Below, piece by piece: positions 1 through 11,500 of a DNA stretch of 23,369 nt. The notes below the pieces were generated by a model, which saw only the letters and a list, made by a program, of their open reading frames with translations, ran no database searches and was not told where the DNA came from. Source of the DNA: Apostichopus californicus. Lineage: Eukaryota > Echinodermata > Holothuroidea > Aspidochirotida > Stichopodidae. Where the stretch lies: NCBI GenBank assembly GCA_020650975.1, contig JAIPMN010000800.1, positions 1-23,369 on the forward strand. Reading direction: 5' to 3'. Position 1 is the stretch's first letter; every line of letters starts with the position of its first letter. A program made the translations under genes and the position numbers.

Positions 1-228
1 CAGGCGTCGGGTGATTGGATTGGTGAATGAGTTTATCAGATGAAGAACTGGAAAATCGAAATAACCGATAAAGAAGCTCCCGTTCTCCTTTTCTCTATTC
101 AGCTTTCTTCCCCTTCCGCTCTCTTCACCTTTTCTCCTCTTGCCGACAAACCCAAAATTTGCCGACAGCGACCAAATTATTGGGGGGGGGGTGTGACACC
201 CCCACACCCCCCGCTCGCTACGCCCCTG
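1..228. mobile_element. hAT-like non-autonomous element, right end
   Basis: The segment ends at 228 in a terminus that reads CAGGGGCGTAGCGAGCGG on the minus strand. This is the CAG-N-G-GCGTAG type of end typical of hAT-related elements in marine invertebrates. A G-run at 182-191 followed by C-rich sequence sits just inside the end, the same arrangement seen in the element that ends at 5475. The left end is not clear: the window opens with CAGGCGTCGGG, which may be a damaged partner terminus or chance. No target duplication can be tested because the left flank is outside the window. No transposase is encoded. Confidence 0.4.
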
Positions 229-1699
229 CATATCAGTACCAGGCGTTTGCTTGCTCCAAAACTGCATAAAAACATTGGACAGCTTGACCGTTTCTGGTTG
301 ACTATTTACTTGAGATGCTTTTAAACTGATAGACTCTTAATTTTGTGTATAGACATTGATTTGATATTCAAAATTATGACCCTTTGAAACGGTTTATTAT
401 ATCCCTTTGGCACGGTTTTCAGATAATATAATACGAAAGATATAGGCCTAGTATTTAGTCATGCATGTTAGTAGTAGCACTGCCACTGTGGATTGTGCGA
501 TGCATAACCACAGACCTTCTATACCCGACAAATAAATTAACTCTACTCAAACGCTTACCATTGTACATTCTGCTGCTAGACTGTTTTCTTTTTTTTGAGT
601 GTAGCAAAGTGGCCTTGTGAAATGTGGTATGTGATGAGCGATTCTGTTCAGCAGCTGCTAGTTGATATTGTAATGAATCTTATGTATACGGACCCCCAGC
701 CAATGGGAGCGAGGTATGCTAATCTTGACCTTTACCGCACGGAACGACAATCCTTCATTTTCATGGACTCTAGATCCCTAACCCACTTTCTAAACCCTAA
801 CTCTGATTTCAAACGAATTTTTAAATTCCTGAAAAAGCTGAAACCCACGTTCGTCCTGGAAAAAAAAATACGCTTACCGCACTGGGAAAAAAATTCGCAA
901 CACGGCTGAAATTTTTCATCTGGATCATATCTCAGCCAATCCCCACGTGACAGTATTTCTCAAGAAACCGTTTTGTAACAGTTTAATATGTCGAGCGATG
1001 TCATCATGCATGATACAGCCCAATGAATGACGTATCCTGTGGACAAGGGAAACTCTATGGTTATGGTTAACCCCTTGGGTTAATCCTAACCCTAACCCGA
1101 GAAATACTGCATAACATGTAGTGTAATGCAGTACCGTACTTCTTGAGTCAATGCAACTTGCCACATTATAACCTGTCTTGAGAGATCAAAAAAAATTGAG
1201 GTCTTGGTCAAGTCATCATAACATCATTGAATATTCCACGAAGCAATATTTCACGTGTTTGTAACTTTCAGCCATAAATTATTTCCTTAATCTCCGTAAT
1301 GTTTTTTAAACAGCCCGGTACGTTTGGCTTAAAAAGTCTAATTAACCAAAGCCCTATATACAGCTCTGTAAATAACGAGTAAATGGCGCCCTCGATTTTT
1401 ATTTTCTGTTAGTTCTTCCCTCAGTTTTTGGTACAGTCATGTGTACATTTTGTCACTGCAAACAAACAGAAAACTAAACCTAATATCAAATTGTACTAAT
1501 TTTCACTCAAATCAAGTGTTCACCAAAAAAGTGATAAAACTCCAAAAACTATCCACTTTTTTGGAATATGGAAGATGGTCTTTAGTGATCTGTAAATAGG
1601 GCAGGATCAAAATACCAAAGAAACTAGAATGCAAAATGCATTGAGGTTTCGACGATTTCATTGCCCTAGACTTCTGCTTGTTAACCAGACATAGCTGTT
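229..1699. other. No gene recognised
   Basis: I see no gene here. Open frames are short, have no recognisable domain and lack splice context. A short telomere-like run, CCTAACCCTAACCC, lies at 1085-1098. The stretch at 595-909 is open for 104 codons but matches no family I know. Confidence 0.5.
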
Positions 1700-2060
1700 T
1701 CAATGTAAATGACCTGAACCACTATTTTGATGTTCAATTACACTATGGCATGATAAAACACAGGTCCGTCTACTGTACGTGGCAATACACACCTCCACCA
1801 AAACAATATGGGTCTTTTACTCAACATGATGTATCCATCCACACACCAATTATGAGAATTATCCACGAATCTCATCGTCAGATATCATGTAAAAGGAATT
1901 TCAGAGTTTGACCTCTGTTGACCTCAAATGATATTTGACCTCATAGGCAACAGGATTCCTGTACTTATTATGACAAATCCATATACCATGTATAGAAGTA
2001 TCCATGATTTCTACCATGATAAATCATGTTTTAAAAGTATCCCCTATTTGGCGACCGTGA
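1700..2060 (-). repeat. Interspersed repeat with AGGTCA half-sites
   Basis: On the minus strand this contains three AGGTCA hexamers, at 1909-1914, 1919-1924 and 1936-1941. The surrounding text resembles the AGGTCAAAGGTCA-bearing repeats in introns 2 and 8 of the downstream gene. The outer limits are approximate. Membership in a dispersed repeat family is inferred from the shared hexamer pattern and not from a full alignment. Confidence 0.35.
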
Positions 2061-3394
2061 CTAAAAATCTACTCGCCAAACTACATAATTCACTCGCCAC
2101 TATGATCGCTGTTCAAGTCTCCATAGTGCAGATCTACAACATCAATACTATCTATGAACAAAGGTTAGGCAGATATATTGTGCTACTTTTCAAATTTATG
2201 TTTCTGTGCAGTATGAAGTTTAAACTTTTTGTCCACCAAAAGTAAGTGATGAACAAAGTAAAACATGTCGTAGAATCATAAATAAGCAGCTATGCCTACA
2301 GTAGTGTCTTAAACAAAAAATAAAACATCTGCAGAAATACCTAAGAAGACAGCTTGGCTTTCGTTATATAGGGCTGCTCTAGTACTATTATAAAGCAACT
2401 AGGTGTGCGCGAGTCCTATAGAGTATACATTACCTCACAGCTACTTTGAACCGATTAGTGCGACTTCGTACATTTTCCCAATTATTTATCTTGTCTTTTA
2501 GCTGCAGATTGGTGCGCAAAAAATATCGCCATTATTCCTTTACACTACCTAAATCAAAGCGATATTTTACGCAATGAAAATCTAAGGGTTGAAAGAGCAT
2601 CCATCTTCCACTCGCAACTGGGTTGAGTGAAAATCTTTCTATCAGCTATAATAGCAAACTTGTCTCAAAACTCCTTAAATTGTTGCATATTTTACGAATT
2701 ATGACTGACGGCATGTATAGCAGATGCCTTATGAACATCTTCCTATAGGATATATATGTCTCACCGTCATCTTCGATCACTCTTGCATCTTCTGACTTTG
2801 TGATAGTGATCAACATTTGCTTCTCCTAAATTGCAGATGTTAGACGTAAGAAATCTTTGCAAGACAGTCTCATCTCCCTCTGTTTACCCCATCCGTAACT
2901 CTTTCTTACTTCGTTTGCAATCAGATAATGACATCCATAAAACTTTTGTTAGACATAATATCTTCCAAATTCCCACACAAAGAGTCAAACCTTGGGCTGC
3001 GTTCATTCAACAGGCATCACTCAATACAATCGTGAAATATGTATCATAGGAATTTCCATCATTTTAGCCACTTAGGGAAAACTAAATCTCATTCTACCCC
3101 ACTACATCTTCTATAACTGAGGACCAAATTGCAACGTTAACCCGCGGACTACTGGATACTATTGGAAGTTGAAGATGTTCGGAAGACTATAGAGGCGGTA
3201 CAGAGATTGTAGAAATAAGATTGAGAGGAAATTATGCAGTTGCAGTTAACTTATTTACAATCCACTTCACTGTAGCATATCAAAGGCTCTGCATAAAGTA
3301 TTTACAATAGGCAAATGACAAGTGGTAGTTTAAGATTTTCAGCTCAGAAAGGCATAGGCCTATATACTGGTGGTCAGAGTGTGACAACCTGATC
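2061..3394. other. No gene recognised
   Basis: This is AT-rich sequence with only short, unassignable open frames, such as 72 codons at 2831-3049. I see no repeat, RNA or coding signal I can defend. Confidence 0.5.
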
Positions 3395-3443
3395 GAGCCG
3401 TGCGAAGTACGGCTCTTGCAGGCATACTGGGATTAAACTCCCA
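3395..3443. other. Two adjacent short hairpins
   Basis: GAGCCGT (3395-3401) pairs perfectly with ACGGCTC (3409-3415) around a 7-base loop. TGGGA (3428-3432) pairs with TCCCA (3439-3443). The second resembles the shape of a T-arm, but no full tRNA fold is apparent. This may be a fragment of a small repeat or chance. Confidence 0.25.
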
Positions 3444-3480
3444 TTCCTTTACGGCGGGCCATCACTCTCAAATCGTGGGG

Positions 3481-3615
3481 AATCGACATATACCGATTTA
3501 AATCGACATATACCAATTTCCTTCGACTTATAGTTTCTATAGCAGCTTAGATTGACTTCTATCGATTTAAATCGACATATCATCGATTTAAATCGACATA
3601 TCATCGATTTAGCTC
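3481..3615. repeat. 20-21 bp tandem repeat, ATCGATTTAAATCGACATAT units
   Basis: A 21-bp unit is repeated head to tail at 3561-3581 and 3582-3602, followed by a partial copy. Two looser copies ending CATATACC lie at 3481-3515. The core ATCGATTTAAATCGA is nearly palindromic. The array overlaps the left arm of the long inverted-repeat element. The right arm (5630-5752) carries one unit fewer, so the array has probably changed copy number since the element inserted. Confidence 0.75.
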
Positions 3616-3993
3616 ATTAACATATTCTAAATTTCGATTTCGATAATGATTGACATGTGAGGATACATCAAGTGGAGTCACCAGATAACCCCTGGGCGAA
3701 TATCTAAATAGTTCCAAATTTACCAACCTAGCAAGAGTGTTCATCATGATTATGTCCATGGTAATTACGGAGAATTACTTAGCAAAAAGATGTTGGTGTA
3801 ATAATAAGGCTCAAAAACTGACAAGTCAAGGAGGTGCAATTATCACGTGGAGCTATACTAACACTTTTAGCCAAATACACATAGGCCTACAGTACGTACA
3901 GATTACCTACCGTACTCCAGTTACACCATAAACAAAGATTATATTGTTCTGCAGTAGAGCCTACTGTATGGTTCAGTTATACTGTTCTGTTAT

Positions 3994-5475
3994 CAGCGAC
4001 GTAGCCAGAAATTTGAATGGGTGGGGTGGTTGCACTTTTTGCGATTGATATGGGGGAGGGGTCTAAGGGGAGGGGGTGTCCCCTCACAGTGGCGGACTGG
4101 TCACACGGGCATTTGGGCAATGCCCGGTGACCCGGTGGGCCGGTGGGCTGGGGAGCCTGGTAAAAATTACAGCCCATTTTCACAGTTAGTTAATAGAATA
4201 CAGACGGGCTGTATAGAAATATATTTTAAACTGTGGGAAACAGCTCATGATATCACCATATTAGTTAGTCTGTTAGTTCTCAACAAAAGAACGTGCTATT
4301 TTCAACCCGTCCGTGCTAATGGATTTTATTTAGGTTTTATTATATTTTTGTCAAGCATGTTGTCACAAAATGCTTGAAAAACTAAATAAAATCTATAACA
4401 TATATTTTTGTCTATTTTTGTTTACGTTTTAAACTTTCCTCAGTATAATCAAGTGTTGCTTCTGGAAAATTACTTATGGTTCATTTTTAAATGATTATTG
4501 TAACCTACAACATTGAGAAATATAGCATCATTTTGCAACTTAAAAACAAATCTCAACCCCCTCCATAAGACCCTTCCACCAGGACGGCGATCACTATGTA
4601 AGTAACATATCAATGAATAATGGCCCGTTCTAGGTGGAAAATGCCTGGGCCGTTTTAAGACCCATGCAGTCCGCCCTGCCCCCTCCCCTTTGAGATATTT
4701 GTGAACAATTAAAGGTCCTTAGATGCGATCTGGTGCAATGTTTTGCCAGTTTCATCATTATCATATGATATCATATTATCAGCAGATTTTGTTTCCTGTT
4801 TGAATTCTTTTACATGTTCTTTTACATAATATATCAGAGAGACAAACATAGTGCCCTTTTACCATTTTTGCAGTAGGATGATTCTTGTTTATTGTCCAAT
4901 GTCTGGACTTTAATACATTTGACGAACTTAACTGATGGACAATATAAACTTTCATATTTTGTCAGAAAGCCAGATGTGCAATGGCCTAAAAAAATATCGT
5001 TATCGCAGTGTATTAGCAGTGTAATAATTATTTATAGGAAATGCGTATCACGTATACGATAGCTAGCTTAGCTTCAAAACATTCTGTTCGTGCAACAACT
5101 TATTAGGACGAATCATATAGAAAGGATTAGAACGAACGTTGTCGTCGTCGTTGTACATACGGTTCGTGACACTCCATCGAGTGCGGTTAGGTAGGCTATA
5201 TGTATTTTATTACGCAGTGGCCAACTGTATAGGCTTGTAATAGGCTAAATGTAGCTAATTGCATCTGCCAAACTAAGTAAGTAGCTGAATCAATAGGCCT
5301 GAATGTTGGTACGATTATAATCGAGTTAACGGAGCTGACGAGTATTCAAGATCAAAAGAGCACTGACAAAATACCATGCTGAAAAAACAACAGTTTTTAA
5401 ACATTTTTTCGACACTGAAAGTGGGGGGGGGGGTGGGGGCAGTCGCTCCCCTGCTCCCCCCTGGTTACGTCCCTG
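3994..5475. mobile_element. Non-autonomous hAT element with exact 8-bp target duplication
   Basis: The left end CAGCGACGTAGCCAG (3994-4008) matches the minus-strand reading of the right end, CAGGGACGTAACCAG (5461-5475), at 13 of 15 positions. The flanks 3986-3993 and 5476-5483 are both TCTGTTAT, an exact 8-bp duplication, as expected for the hAT superfamily. A G-run lies near the right end. No transposase frame is present. It inserted into a 13-bp TTATACTGTTCTG tandem repeat inside the long-TIR element. It later received the insertion at 4087-4678. Without that insert it would be about 890 bp. Confidence 0.85.
4087..4678. mobile_element. Nested hAT element (CAGTGGCGGACTGG ends)
   Basis: The left end reads CAGTGGCGGACTGG. 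The right end on the minus strand reads CAGGGCGGACTGC, one base shorter and otherwise matching. Inside both ends are G/C-rich blocks (GGGCAATGCCCGG; CCTGGGCCG). Flanks TCCCCTCA (4079-4086) and CCCCCTCC (4679-4686) agree at 6 of 8 positions, an imperfect target duplication. At 592 bp it cannot encode a transposase. A 118-codon open frame across the left end has no recognisable domain. Confidence 0.7.
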
Positions 5476-5534
5476 TCTGTTATACTGTTCTATTATACTG
5501 TTCTGTTATACTGTTCTGTTATACTGTTCTGTTT
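5476..5534. repeat. 13-bp tandem repeat TTATACTGTTCTG
   Basis: About four and a half copies of a 13-bp unit run from 5476. One more copy sits at 3978-3993, on the other side of the hAT element. This shows that the hAT element landed inside an existing minisatellite. Confidence 0.8.
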
Positions 5535-5752
5535 TACATACCCAGGGAGATTAAAAATTACGGTAATCAAGCTCAAATCACACACATCACTGTGCTCGTG
5601 TTTATTTTCAATTATTCGCGTGTCTTGTCATGTTACTGCACGTGATGTATCTTCACTCGCAATCATCAGCGAAATCCGGGGATTTGGAATATGTTAATGA
5701 GCTAAATCGATGATATGTCGATTTAAATCGGTAGAAGTCAATTTAAGCTGCT

Positions 5753-6398
5753 AGTATACATGTAGCCGATGTACATATGTACGAGGTGTTTGTGTACATT
5801 TGGAGTTGCGATACTTTTAGTTTTATAATCATAAATTCAAAATGTATTCAGTCAATGAATCATGATAGACCTAGTCGAACATGCAGTGCAACTAAAAGTT
5901 AAAGGCATTGAAGACTCGCCCCAAACCGCGTGCGAACATCTGAAAAAGTTAACTTTCTGTTGCTTGCAAGTGACGTTTTGTTCGTGTCGCTACAAAATGC
6001 AGACAGTAATGAAACGTGATACCTTAATTGTTATCTTTAGCTGGACCTGAGATGTCCATCACTGTATCGTTTGTATACTGTGCTGTGGGTATTGACCGCA
6101 GCTGTATGTACTGACTATACACTAGTGTCTAATTACCGACGGTAGCAAGCTGTGTGTGTATTTTCTGGGATCGATGGTAGCGTTTAACACTTCTGTTACA
6201 CCTCATTCGAAACTAGGTCAAATTACCGGCATTAGACGTTTCTTTTTGCGCGAGTCTTCACACCCTTTAAGTTTGGAAAATTATGATTTTAAATAATATA
6301 AAATTTGAAAAATTATCATATAAAACAAAAATGGGAAGAGAAAAGAAAAAGAATTGGGGAAAAGAGAAATAAAAAATATTTAATTAAAAATAGGCCTA
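5753..6398. other. No gene recognised
   Basis: AT-rich sequence with no coding signal I can support. A perfect 12-bp palindrome, GTACATATGTAC, lies at 5771-5782, just outside the right arm of the long-TIR element. An A-rich block lies at 6320-6390. Confidence 0.5.
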
Positions 6399-6485
6399 CC
6401 ACCTAAAGAGGACTCGAACCCATGCCCTAAGGATCACTTCGGATTCATTGATAAACGCAGACTACCATTCCGGTTTTGACCAGCC
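6399..6485 (-). pseudogene. tRNA-like relic (tRNA pseudogene or SINE head)
   Basis: On the minus strand, GGTTCGAGTCC (6410-6420) is a perfect RNA polymerase III B-box. Upstream of it, CCGGAATGGTAGTCTGCG (6456-6473) resembles a D-arm with the conserved GGTAG. Spacing between the two is close to that of a tRNA. The T-stem and anticodon stem pair poorly and no anticodon can be assigned, so a working tRNA is unlikely. A tRNA-derived SINE is possible, but I found no body or tail. Confidence 0.4.
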
Positions 6486-6590
6486 AATCAGAATCGAGGA
6501 AATCATTTCAGCGTCAGTTCAGTTTGGGGAAAAAAATCGCGGCCTGCCGTAGTCCTTAGCCTACAAACATCTTTGGAGGTCGCACAAACT

Positions 6591-6740
6591 GTTAGCTGTA
6601 CTGTTTGTAATGTGTTAGCATACATGTTAGCTGTGCATGCTATCTCTAACATGTTGGCAGTGTTATCACCCATATGTTAGCATATAACGTTAGCAGTGCT
6701 ATCCACCATATTTTAGCATATATGTTAGCATGTTAGCTGT
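6591..6740. repeat. Degenerate TTAGCA minisatellite
   Basis: TGTTAGC(A) recurs at least seven times, spaced by ACATATGTTAGCATATA-type and TGCTATC-type spacers. The units have diverged and drifted in length. Confidence 0.6.
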
Positions 6741-8496
6741 AGTACTGTTCTACAGGGAATAGGCAAGGTCGCGTGACCACAAACAAATTTCCAGAAAGCT
6801 AATATTTCAATCATGATCAGATTCACCGACCAGATAAACAGAACAATTAACTCACTGAACATGTCTATATACCCTAACACTATAGCAGGCTATAATAATA
6901 AAGACATACTAATGAAGCAATGACAATAATTGAGCAAATACTCCAATTATTTAAATAAATCTGAGGCGATACTGTATCATCTTCTGTAATTTGACCATTT
7001 TAGCATTTAAACTAACATATTCAAGTTTGTCGTAGACAGTTTTGCTTGAAAGTGGTGATATTTTACTCAATAACATCTATTTGAAACAAAAATGAATATT
7101 TTGCGACTTTTGATCCCTTCAGTAACCTCCTTGTTAATGTTATACTGAACACTGTTCTGTTGGCGTTCTACAACGAGCACATTGGAGTAAATATGGCTGC
7201 TAAATGTACCTTGTCGCAATACTGTCTGTAGAACAACATGATATGATAATTGTAAATACGGGAACGTAGTCTTCTCCACCATACTACATCCAGGTATACA
7301 AACACTTTTCTCTTCGTTGATACACAAGCTAATTTCTGTACCAGTTTCCGTGTGAAAGAGGCCCAGACAGGATGGCCTTCGTATATATAGTTGCATAGTC
7401 CTGACCCATGGCACAAGATTAATACTAGGGCTTGTCTTTATATATCCTAACGTTAGGCGAGATGTATGCTACAACCCAGGCCTATGCTAGGGACTTCAGA
7501 TCACGCGAACTGTGTACGATGGACACACATGCATACAGTATAGGCCTAGCCTATATATATTACTTAGTGACTATATAATAAGAATATATTACTTTGTAGC
7601 AACATATTTTATTATATATATATGACTGTGTGACTTCCTTAGAAGCGTCTATGGTACACATTTATGGGCATTGAAGTAATTAAGATTGTTCTATGTTAAA
7701 CTTAAAAGGACTGGTTCTGTGACTGTGAGCTGCATGACTTAGGTGAATGCTGGAGACTTTCTGGGAAGTAACACAGAGCACCCCCCCCCCCCCACTTTTC
7801 CACCAACAATGTTTTTAGTCAGTAACAGATGTGTTTTGATGGAGTGGGAGTCACAGTAGGGAAATCATTATTAGAGATATATTAGTTATTACCTCATTGC
7901 TTTTGAGAGTGACATGTCTCCTACCTAACAGGATATTTTTTTCTTGAGTAAGAGTCGAGGTGAGGAAAGCATTTCAGAAAGTCTCATTTGTGGGTGGAGT
8001 CACAGGACAGTTGTTGAATTTACTTCTCCACTTCTCCAAATAATGATTTCCCCACCGCACATCCAACAAAAGAAAAGTACAGTAGGTGTGCTGTTGTCAA
8101 AAGTATATATATATATAAATGAATGAATGAATACATGTATTGATAATTTCACCATCGTGACTACAATTCCAAAAAACTATCTGTTAGGAAGATGTGTCCT
8201 CTAAGTGTTCAAGAGTATTGTAGGCTAAGTGTGCACTCTAATAATGATCCCCCCTCCCTGTGACGCTGATTCCACTCGAAAGAAAGAATAGTTATAGTGT
8301 CTTCCCCTGCGACTCTACATAACTCCACAGAAAAAGAAGAATTTAAAAAGTGCCTGGTATTCTTTAGTTACTCTGTATGGAAATAGAAAATCTGATTTGT
8401 TCTTTTCTAACCTTACTCATTTTGCCTAATGTTAGCGAATCTGACAGTGTCAGTGGGACCTCACAGCACATCATATTAAGGTGATCTTTCATAAGG
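6741..8496. other. Upstream region of C2CD5, no other gene
   Basis: I find no coding exon here. The stretch holds TA-rich runs (7551-7625 and 8106-8119), a C13 run (7781-7793) and a GAAT run (8120-8132). The promoter and non-coding first exon of C2CD5 could lie here, but no TATA box or CpG-rich island stands out. Two overlapping minus-strand open frames at 7067-7416 match nothing I know and are probably chance. Confidence 0.45.
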
Positions 8497-8586
8497 ATGC
8501 CTGGAAAACTAAAGGTTCGCATCCTTGCTGCAAGGGATCTCCCAGTCATGGATAGAGCTAGTGACCTAGCTGATGCTTTTGTAGAG
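8497..8586 (+). CDS. C2CD5: C2CD5 coding exon 1 (residues 1-30)
   Basis: The ATG at 8497 has A at -3 and G at -1 (AGGATGC). An in-frame TGA lies just upstream at 8482-8484, which fixes this as the start. It encodes the first C2 strand and loop 1, including D19 and D26, the residues reported as needed for calcium binding in CDP138. The donor is gag|gtaatt, phase 0. The 5' UTR may run upstream in the same exon; AG acceptor candidates lie about 25-60 bases before the ATG. Intron 1 is 868 bp. It carries a G-run at 8778-8787 and a GC-rich patch to about 8912, perhaps a worn repeat, and otherwise nothing recognised. Confidence 0.93.
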
Positions 8587-11500
8587 GTAATTATAGGGTG
8601 ACTCTTCATTTTGACAAATACACAGGGAATATAACAAACTGTTCATGAAGCTGCTGTAGTGTACTGTTCTGGTTGAATCTGATTTGTTCATACCAGGCAT
8701 GGCTGATTTTAAAAGAATTACCTGGGGAAGGTATGTCAGCAACATATATCATGCATGCAGCTTATGTTTTTTTGTTTGGGGGGGGGGACAGCCTTTTTCT
8801 ATGGGAGAAAGCCATGACCTATTTTCTAAAAGAAACTGAAATGAAAATTTAAATGAGGGAGGGGGGCTTGACAGATATTTGTGGGGGCCTAGGCCCATGC
8901 ACCCTCCCTCTGAGTAGATTTGCAACTTGCCTCCCAAGCAAGAGTTGCAGCACTGACAATTAGACTTAAAACATCCATTAGTCATTAGCCTTATCTGTTA
9001 ACCAGAGTTGATTAGCTCTGATTCTGGTATGCAAAGTAGGGTAGGCCTAGTACATCAGCTCTGCAAACAGGCCTAAGCTTAAGTGGTGATATTCCTTTTC
9101 AAATATAGCAACTGTTCCTGAGCTAGTAAGAATACCTTCATTTAGAAACTAGCACAGTATGATATGTATATTGTTTGTCAGTCTTTGTGATGAGAATCAA
9201 ATTGTAGCTAGCTCTGTTTTAATATTAGTCTATGCTATATAGTCTGTGCTATTAGTCATTGAATAGGCCTGTCAGTAAGCAGAACAGTCACAAGCGTGTC
9301 ACTAGTTTGACTGCAACTAAGCAAGTGTGTTTTGCTTATATTTAGTGTTAACAAAAAGGATGTAGCAACAATTCCATCTGTTTTGCTTACCCAATATACC
9401 TTCTAATCTTTCTCAGCACTAATACTATGCAACCAAATTTTCTGTTATTTGAAGGTGAGATTTGGTCAAGCTACAGAGAAGACAGAAGTTTTTAGGAAGT
9501 CTTTGAATCCACAATGGAATGCAGACTGGTTTAAATTTGAGGTAACTTTGTATGCAGCAAACACATTACTAACAGTTGGTTGTCCATTTGTGCAAAGGGC
9601 AAAATGAACTTACTTGATGGTGATGGGATGTGTGCGTACAGTATGTATGAATTTTAAGCAGTATTTGATAACCTTAAAGCAAATCTAAAAAACAAAATCA
9701 ACTGGAGTTTCCAGACTACAGAGCAGGACGTTCACATACAATTTTTAAAGCAAACCTCATCCAAAGCAGCTGGACCAGACAGGATCTCCCAGAATTCTGA
9801 AAACTTTTGCTCGTCAACTTGTCTCTATTTTAACTGTTATTTTCAATATGAATTTTAGAACAAGTTCCATCCCTTTATTTATTGAAGCATCCTTGTATGA
9901 TTCTTGTTCCAAAAAAGTTGGTGATAAATTGTATGAATGACTTAAGATCTGTAGCGTTGATTCCTGTAGCTATGAAAGTTTGTGAACGAATCATTTGAAA
10001 AGGACTTTAGCAACTTTTATCTCCATGATCCCTTGCAGTTTGCATACCAAAGTAATCGTAGTACAGATGATGCGATTTTAACGGTTCTTGATAATTTTAT
10101 ATAGTCACATGGGACAACCTAAATTTGGCAACTCTGCTCGAGTAATGTTTTTCAAGTTTTCCTCTGCATGTGCTTGCTGAAAACTTCTTACATCGGAGGT
10201 TATCCTTCATTATCTCATATATTGGGTTTTAAATAATCTTACAAATAGATCGCAGTCGGTTTGTTTGACTTGTAATACTTATTCGAATATCTTAGTTTCC
10301 CGTACGGGGGCTCCACAAGGCACTGTTTTAGCACCATTCCATTTTTTCTGTCTATACCTCAAGGTTTTTTTCAAATATTTCCTAGAGCTGAATGTAGATA
10401 AAATGAAGGAGAAGTCGATAGACTTTGTCGTCTTAGACCCTCACCCGACTCTGTCATTAATTAATTACTATAGAGTCGATCGTGTTGGCACTGTTTTAGC
10501 ACCATTCCATTTTTCTGTCTATACCTCAATTTTTGAGAGACAAGTAATCCCGCGCAGTGGTAGGCTCTGGCAGCCTTCTGTTACCAAAACCCGCTCAACT
10601 ATATCTTTTATTCCTCAGGCTATTAAAATTCATAATGTTAATTTTAAACATTGGGTTGTCTTTCTTGCCTTTTCTGTACAGCCTGCTGCTTTTCATGTTT
10701 GCTTTCTTTTTAGTTTTACTTCTTACTCTTTAACGTTTTTTGCCTTGCGAGCACTGTAGTTTCCTTTTAAGGATTAATCAAATTATTTTTACTCTTACTT
10801 ACATGTGTATATTCACATGCATCTTCGTTCATGATTAGTAGGTAGATTCCATTGGGGAGTACAAGATCTCACTCTATTGCAAAGGTCATATTAGAAGTTA
10901 AAAAGTGGAAATCCTTGTGTTGCGAGCAAGATAAATGTACAGTAGATCCTAGTGATTGATACAAGATCTATTTTGAAAATTTTGGAGGTCAAAGGTCATG
11001 TGAAGTCATCTTAGGGCAAGTTATGGAATGTTGGCACAGATTGTAAACTTAAGCTTTGATGAACTTTGTACTTAGTATTTTAGATCCACCTTAGAACCCT
11101 AAATATTGTTTTCTGTGAAGGCCAAGGTCATTTGAGGTCTTTGTAAGGCAAAGTCTGCAACTTTATAAACACCAAACTCTTACAGTAGAACATGAAGAAC
11201 TTTACAGTTTACTGTATGTCGGTTTGCATTATTGCTGGTAAGTTGAAGTCAATAATGGTCAGCACATAAAAAACCTGTGTGCAATGTAACTGTTGAATGC
11301 TCACATAAAAAATGTGGCAAGAATCCCTAGGCCAATCTGGTCATGGTACATAAATTCCAATCTTGTTTCTGTATAATTTAGTATGTGAATACTCATCATC
11401 TTCATCGTTGTTATGATGAGGATGATTGTGATGGCAATATGATTACTTATAAAGATGAGATAGATAGACAGAGAGTTTGATCTTCTATCTATGCCGAGAT

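Larger units (their letters stand above)
3541..5752. mobile_element. Long-TIR DNA element (foldback-like), interrupted by hAT insertions
   Basis: The arms 3541-about 3690 and about 5630-5752 are inverted copies of each other. Reading the right arm on the minus strand gives the same order of landmarks: AGCAGCTTA, ATTGACTTCTA, the ATCGATTTAAATCGACATAT unit, TAGCTCATTAACATATT, then GATACATCA. Identity is high at the outer half and decays inward. With the inserted hAT element and one target copy removed, the original element would be about 720 bp, with no room for a transposase. The exact outer ends and target duplication could not be fixed, so the superfamily is left open. Confidence 0.7.

Noticed and set aside
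595-909. Plus-strand 104-codon open frame
   Set aside because: No recognisable domain, biased toward Lys/Phe/Leu at its end from A-rich runs, and no neighbouring exon.
1085-1098. CCTAACCCTAACCC as interstitial telomere sequence
   Set aside because: Only a little over two repeats; too short to mean anything beyond chance or a small repeat fragment.
4021-4377. 118-codon open frame across the nested hAT left end
   Set aside because: It spans a transposon junction and is made of G-rich end sequence; not a gene.
7067-7416. Two overlapping minus-strand open frames of 115 and 82 codons
   Set aside because: Two frames open over the same AT-rich stretch, with no domain, repeats or splice support. 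Probably chance.
10265-10759. 164-codon open frame as a separate gene
   Set aside because: It is the 3' part of the worn LINE reverse transcriptase, including its internal direct repeat, and not a host gene.
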